A stretch of DNA of 30,101 bases, taken from NCBI RefSeq assembly GCF_030826625.1, contig NZ_JAPJNQ010000019.1, positions 1 to 30,101 on the forward strand. Direction: 5' to 3'. Under the pieces are notes generated by a model. That model had not been told where the DNA came from. It ran no database searches and saw only the letters and a list, made by a program, of their open reading frames with translations. A program made the translations under genes and the position numbers. Shown here in pieces: positions 22,975-30,101 of this stretch (within the stretch, counting starts at the first letter, position 1; every line of letters starts with the position of its first letter). Source of the stretch: Corynebacterium sp. Its GTDB lineage: Bacteria > Actinomycetota > Actinomycetes > Mycobacteriales > Mycobacteriaceae.

Positions 22975-24021
22975 ATGAATACGACCGGCACACGCGCTCA
23001 CGAACGCAACCCCAACATTGACCACCCCAACATTGACCACCACGAAGCCATCATTATTGGAGGGGGCCAAGCCGGCCTAGCTACCGCATACTATCTACTG
23101 CGCGCTGGGGTCGACACCCTCGTTCTGGATGATCAAGACGCCCCTGGCGGGGCATGGCGTCACGTATGGCCGTCCATGACGTTGTTTTCCACCGCGAGTT
23201 TTTCTAATCTTCCGGGCAAACCTATGCCACAATACGACGGCTTCCCTCCGGCTGATCACGTCGTTGCTTATTTAGAAAAATACGAGAAGCGTTACCAGAT
23301 TCCCGTCGAACGCCCCGTACACGTTGACCAGGTAGAACGGAAAGACGACGGCTACCAGGTTTTTGCTGGCGAGCAGTCCTGGACCGCAACACACATCGTC
23401 GCTGCCACTGGAACCTGGTCTAGCCCTTTTGTTCCGCATTACCCAGGCACGTTTGACGGCACCCAGTGGCATTCCGCGAATTATCCCGGGCCGGAACCCT
23501 TCCGCGATTCTTCTGTCGCTGTAGTAGGTGCCGGAAACTCTGCGGCACAAATAGCCGCCGAACTCACCGACTATGCCGATGTCACCTGGTACACCCGGCA
23601 TGAACCACGCTGGATGCCTGATGATGTCGATGGCCGCGTGTTATTTCGCCGCAACAGAAAACGAACCCTAGCCCTGCAACGCGGTGACAAAGATCCTGGG
23701 GCTGATAGCAACCTGGGTGATATCGTCGTACTGCCGAAAGTGCGCGAGGCTCGTGATTCCGGGCGGTTGCAGGCAACGCCCATATTTGACTCACTCGATG
23801 AGGTAAGCACCGATCACCTTATTTGGTGCACAGGTTTCCGCCCGGCACTAAAACCGATTCGCCATCTGCTCAATGGCACGACACCAAAATATACCGATCT
23901 ACACTTAGTCGGTTACGGTGACTGGACCGGCCCCGGGTCAGCCACGATCAACGGAGTCGGCCCCTTCGCCAAAGAAACCGCACGGAAAATCGCAGCCACA
24001 TTCGGGAAAGAAGTGAAATAA
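22975..24021 (+). CDS. arsO: ArsO-type FAD/NAD(P)-dependent monooxygenase-like oxidoreductase
   Basis: A 348-residue flavoprotein of the flavin-monooxygenase-like group found in arsenic operons. It has an FAD motif GGGQAGLATAYYLL, the ATGTWSSPFVP strand and a second nucleotide site VGAGNSAAQIAAEL. The start ATG 22975 is preferred to ATG 22942 because AAGGGA lies 8 bases before it; the earlier start would add 11 residues. A 15-bp tandem duplication near the N-terminus gives PNIDHPNIDH. Its place behind arsR suggests arsenic-responsive expression. The reaction is not established for the family as far as I know; generic FMO-type alternatives remain. Confidence 0.75.
   Translation: MNTTGTRAHERNPNIDHPNIDHHEAIIIGGGQAGLATAYYLLRAGVDTLVLDDQDAPGGAWRHVWPSMTLFSTASFSNLPGKPMPQYDGFPPADHVVAYLEKYEKRYQIPVERPVHVDQVERKDDGYQVFAGEQSWTATHIVAATGTWSSPFVPHYPGTFDGTQWHSANYPGPEPFRDSSVAVVGAGNSAAQIAAELTDYADVTWYTRHEPRWMPDDVDGRVLFRRNRKRTLALQRGDKDPGADSNLGDIVVLPKVREARDSGRLQATPIFDSLDEVSTDHLIWCTGFRPALKPIRHLLNGTTPKYTDLHLVGYGDWTGPGSATINGVGPFAKETARKIAATFGKEVK
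23010..23039. repeat. 15-bp perfect tandem duplication in the arsO N-terminus
   Basis: CCCCAACATTGACCA occurs twice in a row (23010-23024, 23025-23039), encoding PNIDH twice just before the FAD motif. In frame and in a non-conserved extension, so probably harmless. Confidence 0.85.
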
Positions 24022-24035
24022 CCGGCGCGAAAATA

Positions 24036-24965
24036 TCAGGACGCCGCTAAATCAGTGACCACCCAGCCCGGCTTCGTCGCAGGGTTTTTCCCGCAGGAAG
24101 CCACGACGCCGTCGAATAGCTTGTTCTCCAACCTCACTTGCCACACACGACCATCGCGGTGGCCGACCTTTACCGCGCAAGTTTCGGCGCTGGAATCGCT
24201 AGACTCCAGCCGCTGAGCAAAAACCATATCTTGGTAATAGAGCTGCTCACCGGCGGCCAACAATTCACCGGCCACCGCTACTTCCGCGGCCTGGCTCGGC
24301 TCATCGTAGATTCCCCGCCCACGGTTGGCGGGATGAAAATATTGGCCTTCTTCGGCCGCATGCAAAAGTTCACCACCAGCCTGCTCATTCAGCCGTCCAA
24401 AGCTATAGCCCCACGGCAGCAACAGCATCGCCGGTGCAAACCTGTGGCCTTTAGTGTGCGAGGTTTCCCAGACCACGTCACCGGTAGACGATTTCGTTTC
24501 CAAGTATGCAGCCAGCGGACGTCCTTTCACCGCGCAGCAAATGTCGCGTTTAGCGTGCGTGCATACCAGGAGCAGTGGATCACGGCTGGGTCGGGCAGCA
24601 AATTGTTTATTGTTCCCCGGCCCTGTCAGATCCAGTTGCAGAATATCTTCCGGCCCATCGATATAAAGTAGCTCCGTATATGCCTGTTCCGGATACACCA
24701 AATACACCCGGTGCTGACGGGGCATCTGGTGCCCGGCGCGACCAGGTTTGCGGATAAGTTGGAACCCCACCCCAGAACCCAAGTGCTCTTTGATTTTCTT
24801 GGAAAGCTCCACGCCGAAAGTATCACCATCAAGTACGTCATGGCTCCAGCCCGCGGGCCATTCAAAAACCACATACATCCGGTCGCGTTTAGCGGTGCCA
24901 GGTAATGGTTCTATTTGCACATCAGAGCATCGTGGATTGTGGTTCCGGGATTCAGGTTCAGTCAT
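24036..24965 (-). CDS. Sucrase/ferredoxin-like protein (Suc_Fer-like family)
   Basis: A 309-residue thioredoxin-fold, ferredoxin-like protein. The C-terminal half shows the family pattern LLLVCTHAKRDICCAVKGRPLA with three cysteines, then VWETSHTKGHRFAPAMLLLPWGYSFGRL. These could bind an iron-sulfur cluster, though the function of the family is unknown. ATG 24965 is clear, with only a G-rich sequence before it. It converges on arsO, with 14 bases between the stops. It is not recognised as an arsenic gene. Confidence 0.8.
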   Translation of the reverse strand: MTEPESRNHNPRCSDVQIEPLPGTAKRDRMYVVFEWPAGWSHDVLDGDTFGVELSKKIKEHLGSGVGFQLIRKPGRAGHQMPRQHRVYLVYPEQAYTELLYIDGPEDILQLDLTGPGNNKQFAARPSRDPLLLVCTHAKRDICCAVKGRPLAAYLETKSSTGDVVWETSHTKGHRFAPAMLLLPWGYSFGRLNEQAGGELLHAAEEGQYFHPANRGRGIYDEPSQAAEVAVAGELLAAGEQLYYQDMVFAQRLESSDSSAETCAVKVGHRDGRVWQVRLENKLFDGVVASCGKNPATKPGWVVTDLAAS

Positions 24966-25072
24966 ACCCCCAGCCTAGAACACAATTAGGCAACGATTTG
25001 GTTGAGCCTTTCTATCGCTTTGCTTTTGTACGCTGATTGTCTTGGCCCCCAGTATTGTGGGCGACTACGGTA

Positions 25073-25810
25073 ATGAATATGGTTTCCCGGAAGCGATACG
25101 TGCCAGGCTTAGCTACTGCGGTAGCAAGCTGTCTGCTGTTAGGCGCATGCATGGATTCCGGGACGAATGTTGCCGGGATGGGGTCCGGGGGGCACCGGCC
25201 TGATGACCATTCCGTGAATTCACATCCCGCGCACACGGATGCTGTTGAAAAAGCACAGACGGGAAGCGCAGGTTCCGACGGTGCTCTTACCCCGCAAACT
25301 CCAGCCTCGCCACAGCCTGAGCATTCGGCACCGGCGGGTTTGACGGCTCTGGGCGATGCTAATGGCGCGCCAAAGACGGAGCGTTTGGAGGCACCGGCCC
25401 AATTGGCTGTCACAGATATTCGCATTGCTGGGCATGATGATTTCGATCGTGTGGTTTTTGAAATGGCAGGCAACGGCATGCCGGGCTGGTATGTCTCTTA
25501 TACCGAACAGCCCTTCTATCAGGGCTCGGGCCGCACTGTGGATATGGAGCATTTCGTGGCCTTGAATATCAACATCGACGGCGTGGTGCGCTCGGATGAG
25601 ATTGCAAAGGATCTTCCCAGTCCAGATTATGACGAGGTAGCCAAACTAGACTCTGATCTGGGCAAGCAGCTCGGCGTCGTCAAGGAGTTCATCCCTGGTG
25701 GTATGCATGACGGCCGTGCCCAGTATTTCCTGGGGTTGGATATGAAACAGCCATTTTCGGTACAGGTTTTACGGGGACCGACGCGGCTGGTCATTGATAT
25801 TCTGCATTAG
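25073..25810 (+). CDS. AMIN-like domain lipoprotein of unknown function
   Basis: About 245 residues. The N-terminus MNMVSRKRYVPGLATAVASC with lipobox LLGAC is a lipoprotein signal, followed by a Gly/Ser/Pro-rich linker of about 80 residues. The C-terminal 130 residues match the pattern of actinobacterial AMIN-like domains: VTDIRIAGHDDFDRVVFE, PGWYVSYTEQP, and a final RLVIDIL. AMIN domains bind envelope polysaccharide or peptidoglycan elsewhere; the role here is unknown. ATG 25073 (or 25079) is chosen because the upstream in-frame codons from 25037 would place a Trp-rich stretch before the signal. The stop codon overlaps the imuB stop by three bases on the other strand. Confidence 0.75.
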   Translation: MNMVSRKRYVPGLATAVASCLLLGACMDSGTNVAGMGSGGHRPDDHSVNSHPAHTDAVEKAQTGSAGSDGALTPQTPASPQPEHSAPAGLTALGDANGAPKTERLEAPAQLAVTDIRIAGHDDFDRVVFEMAGNGMPGWYVSYTEQPFYQGSGRTVDMEHFVALNINIDGVVRSDEIAKDLPSPDYDEVAKLDSDLGKQLGVVKEFIPGGMHDGRAQYFLGLDMKQPFSVQVLRGPTRLVIDILH

Positions 25811-27495
25811 TACATGGCTTCGATACACCAAGCACGGTGTTGCCACACTAAGAGCCACGCTTTTGGGTGCTGCTCACCGGCGCTCTTGCCGACGAGCTGC
25901 ATCCGCGCGAGCCGCTGGCTTTCATCAGAAATCTCGCTTTCCCACCATCCGGTGTCCACGGGCCATGGCACCGACCAACCAAGCACCTGGAATTTCTTTT
26001 TTCCCCAGGACATGCCGACGGGGTCGGCACTCAACAGTGCCTCTGCGGTGACAAAAACCGGGTTGCCGTGTTTGTCTACCAAGCGCACTCGGCTGGCGGG
26101 GTGATCCAGCCCGCCACCCAGTCGCGTTGGTAGTGGTGAGGGGATGGCACCGATCCATTCTGCATTGTGCCGGCCAGGTTCCCGAATATTTTCTGCAGCC
26201 TGCCCATAGGGCAAAAAGCGCACACGCTCGGCAACTCCCCTACCGCCAACAGCATGCGGTTGTTGTACGGCATCAAAACCGAGCATCGACTGCAAACGAG
26301 ACACCACGGTGGTAGTGGTTTCTTCTGCCACGGCAGTATCGGCTTCAATGATGGAGCCGGTGGTTGTCGGAGTTTGGGTTTCCAATGGGATCAGGGATAA
26401 TTCCACGATCGCCCCGGCCCCGCCGCTGGAAAGCCATCCATCGAGTTGCCAGCGTACGCGTTCGGCAGTGGCGTGTTCTGTCAATGCCGTGGTGGTGCGC
26501 CAGACTTTAGAAATCGTCGTTCCGTCGTCAGTTTCTGCGGCAATTTTGATGCGCACACAATTCAGCCCCTGTGCGGCTAGTTGCTGGTGCACCTGGTCGG
26601 CGAGCATGCGCGCAATAAAGGCGGCTTCATCAACACGCGTGATGGGCTCTTCCGGTGCGATGGTAGCCGACAGGTCCAGCTCTGTTGCATCGGGAGCGAC
26701 GTTGCGTTGCTGTTGCGCGCTAGCGATGCGGTGGCAGTGCAGACCCGCGCTGCCGAAGCGAGTGCTGATCGCGGTGGTAGGCAGTTCAGTAAGCTCCCCC
26801 AAGGTGGAAATACCTAGACCACCAAGGGTTTCCACGGTGTCTTTCTGACAGCCCAACGCGGGTTCTGCGAGCAGCACAGACAGTGGTTGCTGCCGCAAGA
26901 ATGCCGCGGACTCACGGGGCTGGACAACTGATCCAAGCACACGGTGCCGGGCAGCAATGATGGCAGTGGGTAACTCGTCGGCAGCCCCAACGGTGGCATC
27001 GATTCCCTCGTGTGCAGCAGCATCAATGAAATGTTCCAAGGCGGCTTGTTCACTGCCGTAGAAACGCGTGGCGGCAGTCAGGTTCAGCGCAACCATCCCA
27101 GGGCGCAGCACCTCAAGGGATGCAGAGACATCCTCCAGTTCCTCGACAATGGCGCTAAACAGGCGGCCGTCACGTTGCGGGTCGGTATCACGCACCAGCA
27201 TGGATGGGCACAATGCTTGGGCTGCGCGCAGTTTCATGCCACGGCGTACCCCATGACCGCGGGCTTTATCGCAGCACGCTGTGATGCGATGGTTGCTGGC
27301 CAATGCGATAGCCGGGCTTTCTGCGCTCATGGACTGGCGGTTTTCTTCCAGCAATGCGGCTTGCACTGGCCAGTCTGGAAACCACAACACAGCAATGCGG
27401 TTGTTTACCCTGCGGGAATGCTGTTGTATTTCTGCTGCAGGCTGAATGCTTCGTTCTGCTGTCGGGTGAATGCGAGACGGAACCGTGGCAGTCAT
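25807..27495 (-). CDS. imuB: ImuB, Y-family polymerase-like protein of the DnaE2 mutasome
   Basis: A 562-residue Y-family fold that is catalytically dead and recruits DnaE2 and ImuA' to lesions. After a 30-residue tail the first Y-family strand reads RIAVLWFPDWPVQAALLEE, and the region that carries the catalytic acidic pair in active polymerases reads GMVALNLTAATRFYG, without acids. The helix-hairpin-helix is LGGLGISTLGELTELP. In mycobacterial ImuB a clamp-binding QLGLW-type motif precedes the RVQ-LLG segment; here the matching place reads TTTGSIIEADTAV (about 377-390), with no such motif. ATG 27495 directly follows the imuA' TAA, so the pair is coupled. Confidence 0.9.
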   Translation of the reverse strand: MTATVPSRIHPTAERSIQPAAEIQQHSRRVNNRIAVLWFPDWPVQAALLEENRQSMSAESPAIALASNHRITACCDKARGHGVRRGMKLRAAQALCPSMLVRDTDPQRDGRLFSAIVEELEDVSASLEVLRPGMVALNLTAATRFYGSEQAALEHFIDAAAHEGIDATVGAADELPTAIIAARHRVLGSVVQPRESAAFLRQQPLSVLLAEPALGCQKDTVETLGGLGISTLGELTELPTTAISTRFGSAGLHCHRIASAQQQRNVAPDATELDLSATIAPEEPITRVDEAAFIARMLADQVHQQLAAQGLNCVRIKIAAETDDGTTISKVWRTTTALTEHATAERVRWQLDGWLSSGGAGAIVELSLIPLETQTPTTTGSIIEADTAVAEETTTTVVSRLQSMLGFDAVQQPHAVGGRGVAERVRFLPYGQAAENIREPGRHNAEWIGAIPSPLPTRLGGGLDHPASRVRLVDKHGNPVFVTAEALLSADPVGMSWGKKKFQVLGWSVPWPVDTGWWESEISDESQRLARMQLVGKSAGEQHPKAWLLVWQHRAWCIEAMY

Positions 27496-28338
27496 TTACT
27501 GCACCGCCTGTAGTGGTTCGGCGCTGACTGGTTCGACGCTGCTAGGTACTGCGGCGCCAGGTACGGAGGCGTTAGGCACTGCGCTGGAGCGCGCACCGCA
27601 CGTGAGCATGACCGGCCCATTCCGGTGGGTTTTGCTGTAGGAGCTGACCGCAATTTCTGTATTTCGGATGCGCCCAGTACCGCAACCGATGCCAGCAAAA
27701 CCAGTGACCTGAGCATTAATTGTCAATGCCGGTGAGGGCACTTGTGCACCAACAGTGAGCACAGCCGCCCTACCCTTGCGGATTTTCGCCAGTAGCGGGC
27801 GTGCTTGTGAAGGACTCAACGTGTGAGTACGCGGGCTGCGATAAATCAGCACATCCACGCCTTCTGCCAGTACGCCGAGCACCGTCATCCATTCCTTTCC
27901 TGGATGAGGAACCGAAATGATTTTGGAGAGATCTCCGTTTTCTGCGACCTGGGCCAAGGAGAGTTCCGACCAGTTCACAATAGCGATTGCTTTTCCTTGT
28001 ACGCTCATATGTGCGATAAGTTCAGCGACGAGTGCAGGGCAGTCATTACAATGAGTGACAGAGTTTTTTGGCAGCCCACCGGTGGGAATGACCCTAGAGA
28101 GCTGACCAGAAAATTCCACTACACGGTATGAACCGACAGAAGCTTCGCCTGCTGCAAAAGCAGAATCAACACTGTGCAGACGTCGTTTTTGTTGCACGGG
28201 AGCCAAGCTCGATGCGGACTCCAAGCCAGAAATTTTATTCCGCAACGATGCCACACGCTCCGCACGCACGTCGGCAAGCGCAGCTGCAGATTCCTGCTGC
28301 TCCTGCCCGCTCACCGAACGAATGCCTGTTTGATTCAT
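27496..28338 (-). CDS. ImuA'-type RecA-like protein, partner of ImuB and DnaE2
   Basis: A 280-residue actinobacterial ImuA'-like protein. ATG 28338 (MNQTGIRSVSG) is taken because the in-frame ATG 13 codons upstream lies at the SOS-like site and gives a poor N-terminus. The RecA-like core is recognisable: FSGQLSRVIPTGGLPKNSVTHCND at the P-loop position, without the GKT/S of a true Walker A, then AIAIVNWSELSLAQVAENG and GVDVLIYRSP. Nucleotide binding is therefore doubtful, as expected for the group. The last about 40 residues are Pro/Val/Ser-rich and low in complexity. It forms an operon with imuB; a TCGAAC-containing site lies 28-45 bases upstream. Confidence 0.85.
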   Translation of the reverse strand: MNQTGIRSVSGQEQQESAAALADVRAERVASLRNKISGLESASSLAPVQQKRRLHSVDSAFAAGEASVGSYRVVEFSGQLSRVIPTGGLPKNSVTHCNDCPALVAELIAHMSVQGKAIAIVNWSELSLAQVAENGDLSKIISVPHPGKEWMTVLGVLAEGVDVLIYRSPRTHTLSPSQARPLLAKIRKGRAAVLTVGAQVPSPALTINAQVTGFAGIGCGTGRIRNTEIAVSSYSKTHRNGPVMLTCGARSSAVPNASVPGAAVPSSVEPVSAEPLQAVQ

Positions 28339-28366
28339 AACAGAAGTATGGCACAGGTTTTCTAAA

Positions 28367-28385
28367 CACGCAACCATGTTCGAAC
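28367..28385. promoter_or_regulatory. Candidate LexA (SOS) site upstream of imuA'
   Basis: GTTCGAAC at 28378-28385 contains perfect half-sites of the actinobacterial SOS box TCGAAC-N4-GTTCGA. Read on the - strand, TCGAACATGGTTGCGT has a full left half and about half of the right. It is about 40 bases upstream of imuA', a typical operator position. Confidence 0.35.
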
Positions 28386-28574
28386 ACTTGGAGCTATCAA
28401 GGATCTAACATTTACAATGCGTAGACCCAGAAAATCAGATCATTTTCCATACATGCTGCCCCTACCTAAAATTTAGTTATTGGCAAGGTTAGGCAAAGTT
28501 TAATAAAATTATCTTATCCAAGAGGGGTTTCTGCATAAGCACAGGGTTGTCAAGCCCACTGACTGGGAGGAAAA
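28386..28574. other. AT-rich intergenic segment between imuA' and the small ORFs
   Basis: Of the 573 bases from imuA' (start 28338) to guaA (end 28912), this part has no ORF of note. It contains a DtxR-like sequence at 28484-28502 and CTAAAATTTAG, a small palindrome, at about 28466. The base composition is clearly more AT-rich than the rest of the window. The two small ORFs described separately fill 28575-28847. Confidence 0.5.
28484..28502. promoter_or_regulatory. Weak candidate DtxR box
   Basis: The 19-mer at 28484-28502 has the complete left half AGGTTAGGC of the DtxR consensus and matches 13 of 19 positions overall by my count. If real, iron would control the small ORFs downstream. The right half is poor. 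Confidence 0.25.
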
Positions 28575-28694
28575 ATAAAAAATCTAATAACCAGGAAATT
28601 AACTACAACAATTCTAGTGGCGGCGGTATCTCTTGGTACTATTCAAAGCCAGGCTCATGCCGGAATTTCAGGAATTCGTGAGAATTGCTATTAA
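28575..28694 (+). CDS. Possible small secreted peptide (39 aa) with an ATA at the start position
   Basis: A 39-codon frame read by hand on the + strand. GGGAGG at 28565-28570 is followed four bases later by ATA at 28575. The product is KNLITRK (basic n-region), TTTILVAAVSLGTI (hydrophobic core), QSQAHA with an AxA cleavage site, then GISGIRENCY and TAA. This is a textbook Sec signal peptide followed by a 10-residue tail. The only upstream start-like codon in frame is CTG 28563, before which TGA closes the frame, so translation needs the rare ATA or CTG; a mutated ATG is an obvious alternative. Removing one T in the stop region would extend the tail to NCYKKCGFITLYP. Bacteriocin or signalling peptide is only a thought. 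No homologue is recognised. Confidence 0.35.
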   Translation: MKNLITRKLTTTILVAAVSLGTIQSQAHAGISGIRENCY

Positions 28695-28697
28695 AAA

Positions 28698-28847
28698 ATG
28701 CGGATTCATAACGTTGTATCCATAGTACTAGCGTTAATTGCCATCATATTGACTATTACCGAAATAGCTTCGACATTAGCGACGATGGCAATAGCGACAC
28801 TAGCACTGATCGTTTTCATCTCCGGAGCTGAGACTCGAAAGCGCTAG
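28698..28847 (+). CDS. Small two-helix membrane protein (49 aa), function unknown
   Basis: ATG 28698, four bases after the stop of the signal-peptide ORF, opens a 49-residue frame: basic N-terminus MRIHN, one hydrophobic helix VVSIVLALIAIILTI, a short turn with Glu22, a second helix LATMAIATLALIVFI, and a basic end ETRKR. The positive-inside rule puts both ends in the cytosol. The ribosome site is weak, so coupling to the preceding frame is likely. Such small membrane proteins occur as bacteriocin immunity proteins, type I toxins or regulators; nothing here chooses among them. It ends 64 bases before the guaA stop and is convergent with it. Confidence 0.45.
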   Translation: MRIHNVVSIVLALIAIILTITEIASTLATMAIATLALIVFISGAETRKR

Positions 28848-28855
28848 CGCCAAGC

Positions 28856-28891
28856 GCCTGAAGCAAACTGAGATCTAAACTAGCTTCAGGC
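28856..28891. terminator. Bidirectional hairpin between the small ORF and guaA
   Basis: GCCTGAAGC (28856-28864) pairs perfectly with GCTTCAGGC (28883-28891) around an 18-base loop that itself contains AGATCT. There is no T-run on either side, so it may be a weak terminator for guaA and the small ORF. Confidence 0.45.
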
Positions 28892-28911
28892 CCAGCATTG
28901 TCAACTACTCC

Positions 28912-30101
28912 TTATTCCCACTCGATGGTTCCTGGTGGCTTGGAAGTCACGTCGACGACCACTCGGTTGACCTCTGTCACCTCATTGGTGATACGCGTCG
29001 AGATCGTCTCCAGCACCTCATAAGGCACGCGGGTCCAGTCAGCGGTCATTGCATCTTCCGAGGACACCGGGCGCAGCACAATCGGGTGACCGTAGGTACG
29101 GCCATCGCCCTGCACACCGACAGAGCGTACGTCGGCAAGCAAAACCACTGGGCACTGCCAGATCTCTGCATCCATGCCTGCGGCCGTCAGCTCTTCACGG
29201 GCAATCAGATCTGCCGCGCGCAGGGTTTCCAAACGGTCTGCGGTAACCTCACCGATGATGCGGATGCCCAAGCCCGGACCAGGGAATGGCTGGCGGGAGA
29301 CAATTTCATCCGGCAAGCCCAATTCACGCCCCACGGCACGAACCTCATCTTTGAACAGCAGACGCAGTGGCTCAACAAGCTCAAATTCCACGTCGTCCGG
29401 CAAACCACCGACGTTGTGGTGCGATTTAATATTCGCCGTGCCCGATCCCCCGCCGGATTCCACGACGTCTGGATACAGCGTGCCCTGCACCAGGAAGTCC
29501 ACGGAAGCACCCTCCGGGGCATCATCCAACACGCCAGCCACGGCGCGCTCGAAGGAACGGATGAACTCCGCACCAATCGCCTTACGCTTGGCTTCCGGAT
29601 CGGTAACACCGGCTAGCTTGTTCAAGAAAGCCTCACGCTCATCGACCGTAACCAGGCGTGCACCGGTTGCGGCAACGAAATCCTGCTCGACCTGCTCGCG
29701 CTCACCAGAGCGCAGCAGCCCGTGATCAACGAAAACACAGGTCAACCGGTCACCAATCGCGCGCTGCACCAGCGCTGCAGCCACCGCGGAGTCCACACCA
29801 CCGGACAGACCACAAATCGCGCGGCCTTCCCCGATCTGGGCACGGACATCTGCCACCAGAGACTCAGCAATAGCGCCTGGAGTCCACGTCGGCTGCAAGC
29901 CCGCGACCTGCGTCAAGAAGCGCTCCAGCACCTGCTGGCCATGCGGGCTGTGCAAAACCTCTGGATGATACTGCACGCCAGCCATCTTCTTTTCCAGGCA
30001 CTCAAATGCGGCCACCGGTGCGCCGGCCGAAGTTGCGGTGACTTCAAAACCTTCCGGCGCCTGAGAGACGGAATCGCCGTGCGACATCCACACCTTGTGG
30101 G
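28912..30101 (-). CDS. guaA: GMP synthase (glutamine-hydrolysing) GuaA, C-terminal part; runs off the window
   Basis: About 396 residues of GuaA are present; the N-terminus lies beyond the window end, and the Met codons near 30093 are internal. The enzyme aminates XMP to GMP using glutamine and ATP. Visible parts are the end of the glutamine amidotransferase domain, HKVWMSHGD and YHPEVLHSP with the catalytic His and Glu, the ATP-pyrophosphatase loop [14 protein letters not shown], and the C-terminal dimerisation domain ending [12 protein letters not shown]. The length and end are as in other GuaA proteins. This is a core housekeeping gene; the AT-rich gap to imuA' lies downstream of it. Confidence 0.97.
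   Translation of the reverse strand, partial: HKVWMSHGDSVSQAPEGFEVTATSAGAPVAAFECLEKKMAGVQYHPEVLHSPHGQQVLERFLTQVAGLQPTWTPGAIAESLVADVRAQIGEGRAICGLSGGVDSAVAAALVQRAIGDRLTCVFVDHGLLRSGEREQVEQDFVAATGARLVTVDEREAFLNKLAGVTDPEAKRKAIGAEFIRSFERAVAGVLDDAPEGASVDFLVQGTLYPDVVESGGGSGTANIKSHHNVGGLPDDVEFELVEPLRLLFKDEVRAVGRELGLPDEIVSRQPFPGPGLGIRIIGEVTADRLETLRAADLIAREELTAAGMDAEIWQCPVVLLADVRSVGVQGDGRTYGHPIVLRPVSSEDAMTADWTRVPYEVLETISTRITNEVTEVNRVVVDVTSKPPGTIEWE

Noticed and set aside
28339..28377. 13-codon N-terminal extension of imuA'
   Set aside because: The upstream ATG lies within the GTTCGAAC element, and the added residues do not resemble ImuA' N-termini.
1..30101. CRISPR array, prophage, insertion sequence, tRNA or rRNA genes
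   Set aside because: No evenly spaced long repeats, no transposase or integrase reading frames, no terminal inverted repeats with target duplications, and no tRNA- or rRNA-like sequence were seen on either strand.

Overview
The window looks like a chromosomal segment of a Corynebacterium or a close relative. The support is a metQNI methionine transporter divergent from dnaE2, an actinobacterial imuA'-imuB pair, guaA, an ArsR with a Cys15/Cys16/Cys55 sensor arrangement, a Pat-type aminotransferase, a candidate McbR-type operator and apparently leaderless promoters. All functional calls rest on reading the translated proteins; no database search was possible.

Region 1 (1-4693, + strand) is an apparent operon: the C-terminal part of a thiamine-diphosphate enzyme whose first 45 bases look frame-disrupted, an amino-acid permease of the SdaC/HAAAP type, a Pat-like aminotransferase, and an M20 amidase of the allantoate amidohydrolase / N-carbamoyl-amino-acid hydrolase type. 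Together they could take up an amino-acid derivative, deacylate it, transaminate it and act on the resulting 2-oxo acid. A convergent SRAP (HMCES/YedK-like) DNA-repair gene follows.

Region 2 (5474-13880) is a complete non-phosphorylating L-fucose pathway. FucP imports fucose, FucU interconverts its anomers, an SDR oxidises it to the lactone, an amidohydrolase opens the lactone, FucD dehydrates L-fuconate, a DapA-type aldolase gives pyruvate plus L-lactaldehyde, and AldA oxidises lactaldehyde to L-lactate. An IclR-family regulator sits in the middle. A perfect TGAAAC-N3-GTTTCA dyad of the kind used by IclR-family KdgR proteins lies at the SDR promoter, and part of it recurs in the divergent fucD/iclR promoter. 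A siderophore-type binding lipoprotein follows.

Region 3 (15016-21256) has dnaE2 (translesion polymerase) divergent from metQ-metN-metI. A McbR-like site overlaps the metQ promoter and a terminator-like hairpin lies between metQ and metN. Region 4 (21375-24965) is an arsenic block: acr3 divergent from arsR-arsO around two tandem dyad operators, followed by a convergent sucrase/ferredoxin-like protein. Region 5 (25073-28338) has an AMIN-like lipoprotein converging on imuB-imuA', so all the parts of the DnaE2/ImuA'/ImuB mutasome are within the window but split by about 7.5 kb.

Region 6 (28339-28911) is AT-rich and has no long ORF. It holds two very small ORFs, one with a convincing signal peptide but an ATA at the start position and one encoding a 49-residue two-helix membrane protein. 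This is the least explained DNA in the window. The window ends inside guaA (- strand).
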